Shown here: in pieces, positions 11,689 to 23,684 of the stretch
Numbering within the stretch: position 1 is the first letter of the stretch
How the letters are laid out: each line of letters begins with the position of its first letter
Assembly: GCA_001725945.1 (NCBI GenBank)
Contig: LRMT01000073.1
Span: 1-64,000 of the forward strand
Source: Cupriavidus sp. UYMMa02A
Lineage (GTDB): Bacteria > Pseudomonadota > Gammaproteobacteria > Burkholderiales > Burkholderiaceae
Direction of reading: 5' to 3'
DNA: 64,000 nt
Made by a program: the position numbers and the translations under genes
Notes under the pieces: model-generated
What the model was told of the DNA's origin: nothing
Seen by the model: the letters and a program-made list of their open reading frames with translations, nothing else
Databases searched by the model: none

Positions 11689-13726
11689 TCAGTGCGCCGC
11701 CGCCAGCACGCGGCGGTAGAACCCGACACACACCAGCACGAACACCGCCAGCCCGAGCCATTCGGCCGTGCCGGCAAAGCCCTCGCCCACCACGGCCAGC
11801 GGCGCATCCTTGCCTGACAGGCCGATCACGGCGGCCAGCAGCACCCCGATCAGGCTTTCCCCGACAATCAGCCCCGATGCCAGCAGCGTGCCGCGGCGCT
11901 CGGCATGTTCGAGCGCCAGCTTGACGTCGTCGCCACGCGCGGTGGCGCGGCGGCGCTCGGCGCGCAGCAGGAACCACGCGAGCACCGCACCCACGACCAG
12001 CGCCGAGCTGATCGTGGGCGGCAGGTAGATGCCGATGCCCACGGCCAGCACCGGCAAGCGCGCGGGACCGGCCCGGCGGCGCAGGATCTCGTCGATCACG
12101 ATCAGCACCACGCCCAGGGCGATGCCGATCACGATCATGTTCCAGTTAAGCTTGTGCGTAAAAATGCCCGTGGCAATGGCCGTCATCAGCGTGGCCTGCG
12201 GAGCCGCCAGCGCCTGCCCCGGATCCATGCCGGCACGCGGCAGCGCACCGGCAAACCCATAGGCGTTGTAGAGCAGCTCCAGCACGGGCGGGATCACCGC
12301 CGCACCGACCGCGCAGCCGATCAGCAGCGCGACCTGCTGGCGCCACGCGTCGCGCCCACGAGCCAGCCGGTCTTGAGGTCCTGCAGGTTGTCGTTGGAGA
12401 TGGTTGCCACGGCCAGCACGGCGGAGGTCGTGAAGATGGCCAGCGCAATGGCGAACTTGCTGCCTTCGGGCGTATCGAGCAAACCATCGGCCGTGCCGAT
12501 CACCAGGATCAGCAGCGATACCAGGATCACCGCAATGATGCCGATGCCCGAGATCGGGCTCGCGGACGAGCCCACGAGGCCGGCCATGTAGCCGCAGCTG
12601 CCGCCACCAGAAAACCGAACACGAACGCGAACAGCACCGCGCAGCCGACCAGCCGCCAGCGAGCGCCCCCATCAAGCGGCGCCGGCATCATGAAATAGCC
12701 AAAGGTTATCGCCAGCACCACCGCCAGGACGACGGCAAGGATGCCGATCCAGCGCACCGGCATGTCCTGCTGCGTACGCGGCATGCCCGCGCCGCCGGCC
12801 GCTCCGGCGCTCTTGATCGCGCCAAGCGAGGCACGGATGCCGTCGAGCATCGGCTTCGCCAGCGTGATCAGCGTCCAGATCGCCGCGATGCCGATCGTGC
12901 CCGCGCCGATGAAGCGCACCTGCGTGCTCCACACCATGGTGCCAAACGCCTGCAGCGTGGCGCCTTCCGGGCGTGGCGTGATGGCGGTCAGCCACGGCAC
13001 GGCGATCCCCCACGTCAGCAGCAGGCCGAGCAGCATGGCCAGCCCGCCGACGATGCCGACGAGGTAGCCGGCGCCGACCAGCGCCAGCGAGAAGCCCATT
13101 GAGAACCGCACCACCGATGCCCCGGCCGCGAGCCACAGGTTGGCGCCCTCCGCCAGCAAGCGCAAACCGCCCGCGGCGAAGCTGAACACACCCGCCACGA
13201 GGCCGCCGGCCATCAGGTCGGCCAGGCCGGTGCCCTGCTTCTTCGCGCCCGTTGCCGCATCCTGACCAGCGCTGCCCACGCGCAGGATCTCCGCGGCGGC
13301 GACGCCTTCCGGGTACGGCAGTTCGCTCTGCACCACCATCGCGTGGCGCAGCGGAATGCTGAACAGCACGCCGAGCATGCCGCCCGCCGCGCAGATCGAC
13401 AGCGTCTGCCAGAACGGAAAGCCCTGCCAGTGGCCCAGCATTACCAGGCCCGGCAGCACGAAGATGATCGACGACAGGGTGCCCGCGGCCGAGGCCTGCG
13501 TCTGCACCATATTGTTTTCGAGGATATTGGCGCCCGGGAACAGGCGCAGTACCGCCATCGAGATGACGGCCGCCGGAATCGCCGAGGAGAAGGTCAGCCC
13601 GACCTTGAGACCCAGGTAGATATTGGAGGCGGTGAACACCACCGTGATCAGCGCCCCCAGGATGATGCCGCGCAGGGTCAGCTCAGGCAGGGAAATATCG
13701 TCGGCAACGCGGTCAGCACGCAGCAT
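11689..13726 (-). CDS. OPT family oligopeptide transporter (frameshifted in this sequence)
   Basis: Large polytopic inner-membrane permease of the OPT family, thought to carry short peptides or metal chelates by proton symport. After a short cytoplasmic start (MLRADRVADDISLPELTLRG) the protein is almost all membrane segments, about 14-16 by eye. Family-typical stretches are SNIYLGLKVGLTFSSAIPAA and NDNLQDLKTGWLVGATP. One base is lost near 12599 (AACGYMAGLVG) and another near 12348 (ATPWRQQVALLIG). Repair gives 679 residues. It is followed by no clear operon partner. The substrate cannot be told from sequence. Confidence 0.88.
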
Positions 13727-13805
13727 ACGGGTTCCTTTCTTGCTGTTGTTATGTCGGCGCGATCACGGGCGCGCGGCCGCAGGGGCGCGGGTAAAGCTCG
13801 ATTTG

Positions 13806-14234
13806 TCAGGCAGGCCGGGATTCTTCGCCCAGCCATTGGACCACCGGGATGGTAGCCGGCAGCAGCGGTTCCACCGTCACGGGTACCGTCTGCCACGAGA
13901 AAGCCTGGCCTTCGCGGCCGACCGGGTCGCCGCGCCAGGCCGTGACCTTGCAGAAATGCAGCCGCACGTAGGCGTGCGGGTAATCGTGTTCGAGCACGTG
14001 CCAGCGCACGCACTCGGTGATGTCCAGGCCCAGCTCCTCGTGCAGCTCGCGCGCGAGCGCGGCTTCCACGGTCTCGCCGGCTTCCAGCTTGCCGCCCGGA
14101 AACTCCCAGTAGCCCTCGTACGGCTTGCCGCCGGGGCGCTGTGCGAGCAGGAAGCGGCCGTCGGGCTGCACCAGCACGCCTACGGCCACTTCGGTCACCT
14201 TGCGCGGCACCGCATTGTCTTGCGCCTGCGTCAT
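13806..14234 (-). CDS. mutT: NUDIX hydrolase, MutT-type 8-oxo-dGTP diphosphatase
   Basis: Intact 142-residue NUDIX enzyme that removes 8-oxo-dGTP from the nucleotide pool and so prevents AT-to-CG mutations. The NUDIX box is complete: GGKLEAGE, then RELHEELGLD. The family-typical FLLAQRPGGKPYEGYWEFPG precedes it. The start overlaps the stop of the DUF815 ATPase gene (ATGA), so the two are translationally linked. The argJ-DUF815-mutT grouping near secA supports a MutT rather than another NUDIX role. Confidence 0.88.
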   Translation of the reverse strand: MTQAQDNAVPRKVTEVAVGVLVQPDGRFLLAQRPGGKPYEGYWEFPGGKLEAGETVEAALARELHEELGLDITECVRWHVLEHDYPHAYVRLHFCKVTAWRGDPVGREGQAFSWQTVPVTVEPLLPATIPVVQWLGEESRPA

Positions 14235-15125
14235 GCGCCCTCCACGTCCGCGATGAACGGCTTGCCGTGCTTGCCGCCCCAATCGCGCGCAAACTGCCAC
14301 GCCACGCGGCCCGAACGCGAGCCGCGCTCAAGCGCCCACACCAGCGCATCGCCGCGCGCGGCGGCAATGTCCTCGTCGGTGCAGCCAAAGTGCTTCAGCC
14401 AATGGCCGACGATCGACAGGTACTCGTCCTGCTTCGGCGGGTAGAACGATAGCCACAGGCCAAAGCGCTCGGACAGCGAAATCTTTTCCTCGACCACTTC
14501 GCCGGGATGGATCTCGCCGTCGTCGGTGTGGCGGTAGCTCTCGTTGTCCTTCATGTACTCGGGCAGCAGGTGGCGGCGATTGGACGTCGCGTACACCAGC
14601 ACATTGTCCGACTGCGCGGCCACCGAGCCGTCGAGCGCCGACTTGAGCGCCTTGTAGCCCGACTCGCCTTCCTCGAACGAGAGTCGTCGCAGAAATCACA
14701 AAGCGCTCGGGGCGCTGCGCAACCTGCTCGACGATATCGCCAAGGTCGCCGAGGTCGCTCTTGTCCACTTCCACCAGCCGCAGGCCGTCCTTGACGAAGG
14801 CATTGAGGCAAGCCTTGATCAGCGACGACTTGCCGGTGCCGCGCGCGCCGGTCAGCAGCACGTTGTTGGCCGGCAGCTTGTTCACGAACTGGCGCGTATT
14901 GCCGACGATGGCGTCCTTCTGGCGCTCGATGTTCTTAAGGTCGTCCAGGTGGATCGGCGGCAGCTGGCGCACCGGCTGCAGGTAGCCGATATTGCCGAAC
15001 AGGCTTTGCCGCTTGCGCCAGCGGAACGCTACCGCCTCCTGCCAGTCCGCTTCCGTCAGTTGCGGCGGCAGCCACTGTTCGAGTCGGGAGAGGAAGTTGT
15101 CGAGGCGGGAGGCGAGGTCAGACAT
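14231..15125 (-). CDS. DUF815 family AAA-type ATPase (frameshifted in this sequence)
   Basis: Predicted 298-residue cytoplasmic ATPase of the DUF815 family; its cellular role is not established. Walker A is GARGTGKSSL at about residues 93-102, Walker B is in RFVIFCDDLSFE, and a sensor-like segment is VLVYATSNRRHLLPE. Two bases are lost close together: a T near 14697 (GTGATTTTC) and a C near 14688 (GACCTCTCG). The N-terminal region (LEQWLPPQLTEADWQEAVAF) is characteristic of the family. It overlaps mutT by 4 nt. Confidence 0.88.
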
Positions 15126-15174
15126 GGCAGTGGGGCAAGTGGCGCTTGAGGCAATGAGAATGAACTTGTACCGA

Positions 15175-15305
15175 TTGTTTTAGCCCCCTCTCCCTCAGCG
15201 GGAGAGGGTTGGGGAGAGGGGTGGTTTATCCAGGCACCACGCATATTGAAGCGCCGGCCCTCTCCCCCCGGCCCCTCTTCCGCAAGCGGGAGAGGGGAGC
15301 AAACA
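15175..15305. repeat. Inverted-repeat element, copy 1 (MITE/REP-like)
   Basis: About 130 bp made of two short palindromes around a roughly 50-bp centre. The left palindrome is CCCTCTCCC/GGGAGAGGG (15186-15194 with 15200-15208). The right one is CCCCTCTTCCGC/GCGGGAGAGGGG (15272-15283 with 15286-15297). The outer ends, TTGTTT at the left and AAACAA at the right, extend the terminal inverted repeat imperfectly. The same layout occurs at 59135-59268. It fills the DUF815/argJ gap and has no coding capacity. Confidence 0.65.
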
Positions 15306-15313
15306 AGCGGGGC

Positions 15314-16540
15314 TTAAGAACGGTAGTCGGCGTTGATCGACACGTAGTCGTGCGACAGGTCGCAGGTCCACACCGTGGCCTCGGCGTTGCCGCGGCCCAG
15401 CGCGATGCGCACGGTGATCTCGGCCTGCTTCATCACGCGCTGGCCGTCCTCTTCACGATAGTCGGGGTTGCGGCCACCGTCGCGCGCGACCCAGACGTCG
15501 TCGAGCCACAGGTTGACGCGGTCGACATCGAGGTCGTCCACGCCGGCGTAGCCGACCGCGGCCAGGATACGGCCCAGGTTGGGGTCCGAGGCGTAGAACG
15601 CGGTCTTCACCAGCGGCGAGTGGGCCACGGCATAAGCGATCTGGCGGCACTCGGCCACATCCTTGCCGCCTTCCACGCGGATGGCCATCAGCTTGGTGGC
15701 GCCTTCGCCGTCGCGCACGATCATCTGCGCGAGTTCCTGCGCCAGGCTCGTGACAGCCGCGCGCAGCGCTTCGAAGGCCGGGCCATCGGCGCGGTCGATG
15801 GCGGCGCCCGACTTGCCCGTGGCGATCAGCACGAACGAGTCGTTGGTCGACGTATCGCCGTCAATGGTGATGCTGTTGAACGAGTGGTCCGCCGCGTGCG
15901 ACACAAGCGCCTGCAGCACCGGCTGGGCCACGGCCGCGTCGGTCGCGATGAAGCCGAGCATGGTCGCCATGTTCGGGCGGATCATGCCCGCGCCCTTGCT
16001 GATGCCGCTCAGCGTGACGGTCTTGCCGTCGATCTGCACCGTGCGCGACGCCGCCTTGGGCTGCGTGTCGGTGGTCATGATCGCTTCGGCGGCGGCCAGC
16101 CAGTTATCGGCCTTTGCATTGGCGATGGCCGGAGCCAGGCCGGCCAGCAGGCGGTCCATCGGCAACTGCTCGAGGATCACGCCGGTCGAGAACGGCAGCA
16201 CCTGATTCGCAGCGATGCCGAGCTGGCCCGCGAGCGCGTCGCATGTCGCCCGCGCATTGGCCAGGCCGGTCTCGCCGGTACCGGCATTGGCGTTGCCGGT
16301 GTTGATCACCAGCGCGCGGATGCCCTGCCCGCCGGCCAGGTTCTCTCGGCAAACCTGCACCGGCGCGGCGCAGAAGCGGTTGCGCGTGAAGACGCCGGCC
16401 ACGGTGCTGCCTTCAGCCACGCGCACCACGAGCACGTCCTTGCGGTTGGCCTTGCGGATGCCGGCCTCGGCCCAGCCGAGCTCGACGCCGGCAACGGGTT
16501 TCAGGTTTTCTGCCTGCGGCAGCGGAAGATTGACGGGCAT
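15314..16540 (-). CDS. argJ: Bifunctional glutamate N-acetyltransferase/amino-acid acetyltransferase
   Basis: Intact 408-residue enzyme of the arginine pathway. It recycles the acetyl group from N-acetylornithine to glutamate and may also use acetyl-CoA. The self-cleavage site is visible in [16 protein letters not shown], where the Thr of ATML becomes the nucleophile of the beta chain. Other conserved parts are NTGNANAGTG and [12 protein letters not shown]. The ATG at 16540 ([16 protein letters not shown]) was chosen because the upstream extension has no family similarity. It lies downstream of secA on the same strand, the common betaproteobacterial order. Confidence 0.95.
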   Translation of the reverse strand: MPVNLPLPQAENLKPVAGVELGWAEAGIRKANRKDVLVVRVAEGSTVAGVFTRNRFCAAPVQVCRENLAGGQGIRALVINTGNANAGTGETGLANARATCDALAGQLGIAANQVLPFSTGVILEQLPMDRLLAGLAPAIANAKADNWLAAAEAIMTTDTQPKAASRTVQIDGKTVTLSGISKGAGMIRPNMATMLGFIATDAAVAQPVLQALVSHAADHSFNSITIDGDTSTNDSFVLIATGKSGAAIDRADGPAFEALRAAVTSLAQELAQMIVRDGEGATKLMAIRVEGGKDVAECRQIAYAVAHSPLVKTAFYASDPNLGRILAAVGYAGVDDLDVDRVNLWLDDVWVARDGGRNPDYREEDGQRVMKQAEITVRIALGRGNAEATVWTCDLSHDYVSINADYRS

Positions 16541-16601
16541 ATCGGCTCCTGTCCTGTTGTGCTGTGGTCCAGCTTTGTCTGTCTGTTCAGTCGTCAGACG
16601 A

Positions 16602-16626
16602 ACATGCCCGCTTGGCGCGGGCATGT
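16602..16626 (-). terminator. Hairpin between secA and argJ
   Basis: A perfect 10-bp stem (16602-16611 with 16617-16626, loop of 5) lies about 70 nt after the secA stop. The following T-tract is weak, so it may be a Rho-assisted end or an RNA-stability structure. Confidence 0.4.
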
Positions 16627-16693
16627 CGTTACCTCTTCGCCCCTTGCGCCGCAGCGGCAAGGGCAGTCGTGCATGGCGCGGCTGGCGCGGGGA

Positions 16694-19466
<2,773 letters not shown>

Positions 19467-19786
19467 CGAGTGCTTTCACCTGCGCGGTCCGGACCGCGAC
19501 CCGCGTGCGGCGGCCCCAGCCGTGCCAGGCATGGATAGATTGGCGCAAAACGCCGAGTTTATCATGTGCCGGGGTCACGGCCGGGACTGGAGCGGCCGCA
19601 TTGCCAAAGCCCGCGAGCCCCGGCGGGACGTTGATTTATTGGGAGATCGGGACGGAACGGGAAGGTTCAATCGCCGGACGTCGGATGTGCCATTCGGATT
19701 GCATGGCTTGCGTGGCAAGCATCCACATGGCGCGCAAATGCCTGTGCCGCCGCCGGGAGGAAGAGCCAGCTTGCTAGAATACATTG
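19467..19786. other. Divergent secA / DUF721 intergenic region
   Basis: No gene is seen in these 320 bases. They hold a perfect 16-bp palindrome CGCGGTCCGGACCGCG at 19483-19498, a small hairpin with 6-bp arms and a GTG loop at 19706-19720, and the extended -10 that serves DUF721 at its right end. No convincing secA promoter could be picked by eye. Confidence 0.6.
19772..19780 (+). promoter_or_regulatory. Extended -10 promoter directly before DUF721
   Basis: TGCTAGAAT combines a TGn extension with the -10 hexamer TAGAAT (19775-19780). The ATG at 19787 starts 6 nt after the hexamer, about where transcription should begin, so the message would be leaderless. Confidence 0.5.
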
Positions 19787-20293
19787 ATGCGCCTGTTCAC
19801 CCACTACGCCCTGCAGACACCCGCGGCCAAGCCTCTCAACGACTGGCTGGCCAAGGCCGGCCCGGTTTCCGCGCTGATGCAGACCGCGCGGGAGCTCGCG
19901 TCGCTGGAGGCGGAGGTGCTGTCGCTGCTGCCGCCGACCATGCGCAACGGCATTGCCGTTGCCGGGGTCAAGCGCGACGGCCGCGGACCGCAGCAGGAAC
20001 AGGTACTGCTGTTGCTGGCCGCGCATGGCGCGGCGGCGGCGCGTGTGCGCCAGGTGGTACCGACCTTGCTGTCCCGCCTGCAGGAGCGGGGCTCGCAGGT
20101 TTCCGCGATCCGGGTACGGGTACAACCTGACGCGACGCGCCACAGCGACTGGGATACCGGTCCCGTGGCACGGCCGCGCACGAGCGGGCGGATGACCGCC
20201 GCCGGGCTTTCGAGCCTGGACGACCTCGCGCGCAGCCTGCCACCGTCACCGCTACAGGATGCATTGAAGACCCTGCTGTCGCATCACCGGTAG
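19787..20293 (+). CDS. DUF721/DciA-like protein
   Basis: Intact 168-residue protein of the DUF721 family, related to DciA, which loads the replicative helicase DnaB in bacteria without DnaC. The N-terminal half has the DUF721 pattern (LNDWLAKAGPVSALMQTARELASLEAEV and a later LLLAAHGAAAARVRQ stretch). The C-terminal third is low-complexity and polar. The ATG at 19787 gives MRLFTHYALQTPAAK. A TTG one codon earlier is unlikely. It sits between secA and lpxC, divergent from secA, and ends at a strong bidirectional terminator. The helicase-loader role is inferred from the family only. Confidence 0.75.
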   Translation: MRLFTHYALQTPAAKPLNDWLAKAGPVSALMQTARELASLEAEVLSLLPPTMRNGIAVAGVKRDGRGPQQEQVLLLLAAHGAAAARVRQVVPTLLSRLQERGSQVSAIRVRVQPDATRHSDWDTGPVARPRTSGRMTAAGLSSLDDLARSLPPSPLQDALKTLLSHHR

Positions 20294-20300
20294 TGATCAC

Positions 20301-20337
20301 GAAAGTAAAAACCGGCCTGAAGGCCGGTTTTACTTTC
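20301..20337. terminator. Bidirectional terminator between DUF721 and lpxC
   Basis: A long near-perfect hairpin, GAAAGTAAAA-CCGGCCT paired with AGGCCGGTTTTACTTTC, sits 8 nt after the DUF721 stop. It has A- and T-rich flanks on both sides and serves both converging genes. Confidence 0.9.
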
Positions 20338-20352
20338 CAACGCTCGCCGCAA

Positions 20353-21269
20353 TCAGGCAAACGCGGGCTGCACCTGCGGGAGGAACGCAGCGGGCGCGTC
20401 TTCCACACGGTCGAAAGTCACCATTCATAGGCTTCCTGGTCCGCCAGCAGCGCGCGCAGCAATTGGTTGTTCATGCCGTGGCCCGACTTGTGCGCGACAT
20501 AGGCGCCGATCAGCGGATGACCGACCACGTACAGGTCACCAATTGCGTCCAGGATCTTGTGACGCACGAACTCGTCGCCATAGCGCAGTTCTTCGTTGTT
20601 GAGCATCCGATGCTCATCCAGCACGATCGCATTGTCCAGGCTGCCGCCGCGAGCCAGCCCCATCTCGCGCAGCGCTTCGACTTCATGTGCAAAGCCAAAC
20701 GTGCGCGCCCGCGCGATTTCACGCACGTAGCTGGTATCGGCAAAATCGATCACGAAGTTCTGGCCGGTCTTGTCGACCGCCGGATGGCGGAAATCGATCG
20801 TGAACGACAGTTTGAAGCCAAAGAACGGCTCCAGGCGCGCAAGCTTGTCGCCCTCGCGCACTTCCACGGCTTTCTTCACGCGGATGAAACGCTTGGCGGC
20901 GTTCTGCTCTTCGATGCCCGCCGACTGCAGCAGAAACACGAACGATGCCGCGCTGCCGTCCATGATCGGGATCTCCTCGGCGTCGACGTCGACATAGAGG
21001 TTGTCGATACCAAGGCCGGCGCAGGCCGACATCAGGTGCTCAACGGTGGAAACGCGCGCACCATCCTTTTGCAGCACCGACGCCAGACGCGTGTCGCCGA
21101 TGGCGCTAGCGGCCACGGGAATTTCGACGGCTTCGGGCAGGTCCACGCGGGTAAAGACAATACCGGTGTCAGCCGGTGCCGGCCGCAGGGTCAGCGTCAC
21201 TTTGCGACCCGAGTGCAGACCGATGCCGACCGTCTTCACCAAGGACTTGATGGTGCGCTGTTTGAGCAT
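20353..21269 (-). CDS. lpxC: UDP-3-O-acyl-N-acetylglucosamine deacetylase (frameshifted in this sequence)
   Basis: Zinc deacetylase for the committed step of lipid A synthesis. Zinc and catalytic residues are visible in [17 protein letters not shown], in the [14 protein letters not shown] motif (His and Asp) and in HKSGHGMNN. One G is lost near 20423, which truncates the frame at EAYEW. The true C-terminus continues [18 protein letters not shown] to the stop at 20353. Repair gives 305 residues, the usual length. It lies downstream of the ftsZ end of the dcw cluster, as in E. coli, but separated from it by a peroxiredoxin gene. Confidence 0.95.
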
Positions 21270-21288
21270 GGCGGCCTCAGTAATTATT

Positions 21289-21305
21289 AAAACCTATCAG
21301 GTTTT
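21289..21305 (-). other. AT-rich hairpin in the lpxC leader
   Basis: A 7-bp stem AAAACCT/AGGTTTT (21289-21295 with 21299-21305, loop ATC) starts 20 nt upstream of the lpxC start codon, inside the most AT-rich stretch of the region (21280-21420). It could be a weak terminator for the upstream peroxiredoxin gene or a leader structure of lpxC. Confidence 0.3.
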
Positions 21306-21422
21306 TTATTCGATTAAGTGATTTTACCACTGCTAGGGAAATCCCGCTAAGACAGTTTGTTTCGGTGTGTTATCACATTCACATTGAGTGGCGTTTGAGG
21401 CACACAAAATTGCAAATTTGTA

Positions 21423-21929
21423 TCAGCCGCGCAACGCCTCGAGCATCGCTTCCGCGCTGCTGACCTTGAATTCGCCCGGTGCCTCCACTTGCAGGTGAGT
21501 CACCACGCCGTCTTCCAGCACCATGGCGTAGCGCTTGGAGCGCACGCCCATGCCGCGCGCGGAAAGGTCCTGGTCCAGGCCCAGCGCACGGGTCCATTCT
21601 GCGCTTCCGTCGGCCATCATGCGCACCTTGTCCGCAGTGTGCTGTTCGCGGCCCCAGGCGCCCATCACGAATGCGTCGTTGACGGAGACGCACCAGACCT
21701 CATCCACACCGGCACCCCGCAGCGCCTGCGCTTCGGCCACGTAGCCGGGCACATGCTTGGCGGAGCAGGTCGGCGTGAACGCGCCGGGCAACGCAAAGAC
21801 CACGATCTTGCGACCCTTGACGAGCTCGGCGACGCGGAAGGCATTGGGACCGAGCGAGCAGCCCTCGCTCTGCGTATCGAAGAATTCCTGCAGCGTGGCG
21901 TCCGGGACGCGTTGTCCGACAGCGATCAT
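21423..21929 (-). CDS. Peroxiredoxin (Prx5/redoxin family)
   Basis: Intact 168-residue thiol peroxidase that reduces hydrogen peroxide or organic peroxides in the cytoplasm. The peroxidatic Cys is in PGAFTPTCSAKHVPGY, the class motif. The ending GEFKVSSAEAMLEALRG is typical of glutaredoxin-dependent Prx5-type enzymes. It begins MIAVGQRVPDATLQEF. It lies between ftsZ and lpxC on the same strand. A terminator behind ftsZ and an AT-rich stretch before lpxC suggest it is its own unit. Confidence 0.92.
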   Translation of the reverse strand: MIAVGQRVPDATLQEFFDTQSEGCSLGPNAFRVAELVKGRKIVVFALPGAFTPTCSAKHVPGYVAEAQALRGAGVDEVWCVSVNDAFVMGAWGREQHTADKVRMMADGSAEWTRALGLDQDLSARGMGVRSKRYAMVLEDGVVTHLQVEAPGEFKVSSAEAMLEALRG

Positions 21930-22318
21930 GGTGGGATTCCTATCCAAGGAGGGTGAAGCCTGCCGGCAATCATAGGCGCCTGGACCCGGTCGTCCAAGCC
22001 GAATGACATCCGGTGGCAATTCGAAACAGCTTGCTACAAAAAGTCCGCGCGCGCGCCTGCAAAGCGCGCCGCGCGGACGCGGCACATCCCGACCGGGAAG
22101 GGCGGGAAACCAGTCCGGGGAGGCGGCCAGCGGCCACCCGTCCCGGCGACAGGATGTGAACGGAGGCGGTTCAGCGCGGACGCGGCATCACCGGCAGCCC
22201 AGGCGATTCACACCGTCCATGCAAGGCACGCGCGGATAGGGAGCGCTGCGTGCTTCGCGACAAGGACATGCGATCCGTCAGGGACCGGCCCTGCAATGCT
22301 CGATCCGGCCGCCCCGGC
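21930..22318. other. Intergenic region between ftsZ and the peroxiredoxin gene
   Basis: No gene is supported in these 389 bases. Short frames here lack any family resemblance. The ftsZ-side terminator at 22036-22078 is the only clear element. The peroxiredoxin promoter is presumably in 21930-22035, but no -35/-10 pair stands out. Confidence 0.6.
22036..22078 (-). terminator. Terminator of the dcw cluster
   Basis: A long GC-rich stem (outer arms 22043-22050 with 22071-22078, continuing inwards with GCGCGC pairs) is followed on the minus strand by five T. It lies about 240 nt after the ftsZ stop and is the first strong terminator after the 17-kb mra/dcw run. Confidence 0.75.
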
Positions 22319-23511
22319 TCAGTCTGCCTGCTTGCGCAGGAAGGCCGGGATATCGTACGTATCCACACCCTTTTCCTGCAGCGCCGCCACGTGGGCCGAC
22401 GCCGATTCACGCGAGCTGCGCCACACGGCCGGGGTATCCAGGCCGCTGTAGTCTGGCGAGCTGTGGTGCGTGGCCGCGGCCGCCATGCCCGACATCATCT
22501 GCACCGGGATGTTGTCGGTGCCGGTCTTGAGCAGGGTCATCGGCTGCTGCTTCTTGGCCGAACGGCCCAGGCCCGTCGCCACCACCGTCACGCGCAGGGC
22601 ATCGCCCATCGCATCGTCGTACACCGTACCGAAGATCACGGTTGCATCTTCCGCGGCGTAGCTGCGGATGGTGTTCATGACTTCCTTGGTTTCCGACAGC
22701 TTGAGCGAGCGGCTGGCAGTGATGTTGACCAGCACGCCGCGCGCGCCGGACAGGTCCACGCCTTCCAGCAGCGGGCTGGCGACTGCCTGCTCGGCGGCCA
22801 GGCGGGCGCGGTCCACGCCGGACACGGTAGCCGTGCCCATCATGGCCTTGCCCTGCTCGCCCATCACGGTCTTCACGTCTTCAAAGTCGACGTTCACCAG
22901 GCCGTCAACGTTGATGATTTCGGCAATGCCGGCCACCGCGTTGTGCAGCACGTCGTCGGCGCACTGGAAGCACTTGTCCATCTCGGCATCATCGCCCATG
23001 ACTTCGAAGAGCTTCTCGTTGAGCACCACGATCAGCGAGTCGACCGAGCTTTCCAGCTCGCTCGAGCCGTGTTCGGCCACCTTGGCGCGGCGTGCGCCTT
23101 CGAAGTCGAACGGCTTGCTGACCACACCCACGGTCAGGATGCCCATTTCCTTGGCCACCTGCGCAACGATCGGTGCAGCACCCGTACCGGTGCCGCCGCC
23201 CATGCCGGCAGTGATGAAGACCATGTGCGCGCCGCGCAGGCGTCCGCGATCTGCTCGCGGGCCTGATCCGCGCAACCGCGGCCGACTTCCGGCTTGGCGC
23301 CAGCGCCCAGGCCCGTATTGCCGAGTTGCAGCACGCGCGAAGCGGTGGAACGCTTCAGGGCCTGCGCATCGGTGTTCATGCAAATGAACTCTACGCCCTG
23401 CACGCCGCGGCTGATCATGTGCTGCACGGCATTACCGCCCGCGCCGCCCACGCCCACCACTTTGATGATGGTGCCGTCCATCACTTCCGTTTCGATCATG
23501 TCAAAGTCCAT
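22319..23511 (-). CDS. ftsZ: Cell division protein FtsZ (frameshifted in this sequence)
   Basis: Tubulin-like GTPase that forms the division ring. GTP-binding motifs are GVGGAGGNAV near the N-terminus and the tubulin signature MGGGTGTGAAP. The T7 loop NVDFEDVKTVM follows, and the conserved C-terminal peptide, DTYDIPAFLRKQAD, binds FtsA and others. One C is lost near 23240 (GACGCCCTGCGC read as GACGCCTGCGC). Repair gives 397 residues. The ATG at 23511 (MDFDMIETEV) was preferred to a GTG one codon earlier. The 173-nt gap to ftsA is AT-rich and probably carries an ftsZ promoter. Confidence 0.96.
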
Positions 23512-23684
23512 CACTGCCTCCGAGAAAAATCAGTCCCCAGACGTTGCAGCCTCCCCGCCGCAACCGCTGGTTCCTGAACAAGAAACCGATTAAAAAAAAT
23601 TGTTCACTTCACGCGCCATCCCTGCCCTGGTAGACACGAACGACAAAGACAGCGCGACGTTCCTTCCGTCAGACAAGCTTCACG

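Noticed and set aside
11689..13726. Reading the OPT gene as three separate membrane proteins
   Set aside because: The three frames join without overlap or gap when one base is restored at each of two points, and together give a normal-length OPT protein.
15175..15305. CRISPR array from the repeated CCCTCTCCC/GGGAGAGGG units
   Set aside because: Units are palindromes in pairs, not direct repeats with uniform spacers, and no cas gene is present.
22079..22318. Small open frames downstream of ftsZ
   Set aside because: No ribosome-binding site, no family resemblance and strongly Arg-rich shadow composition.
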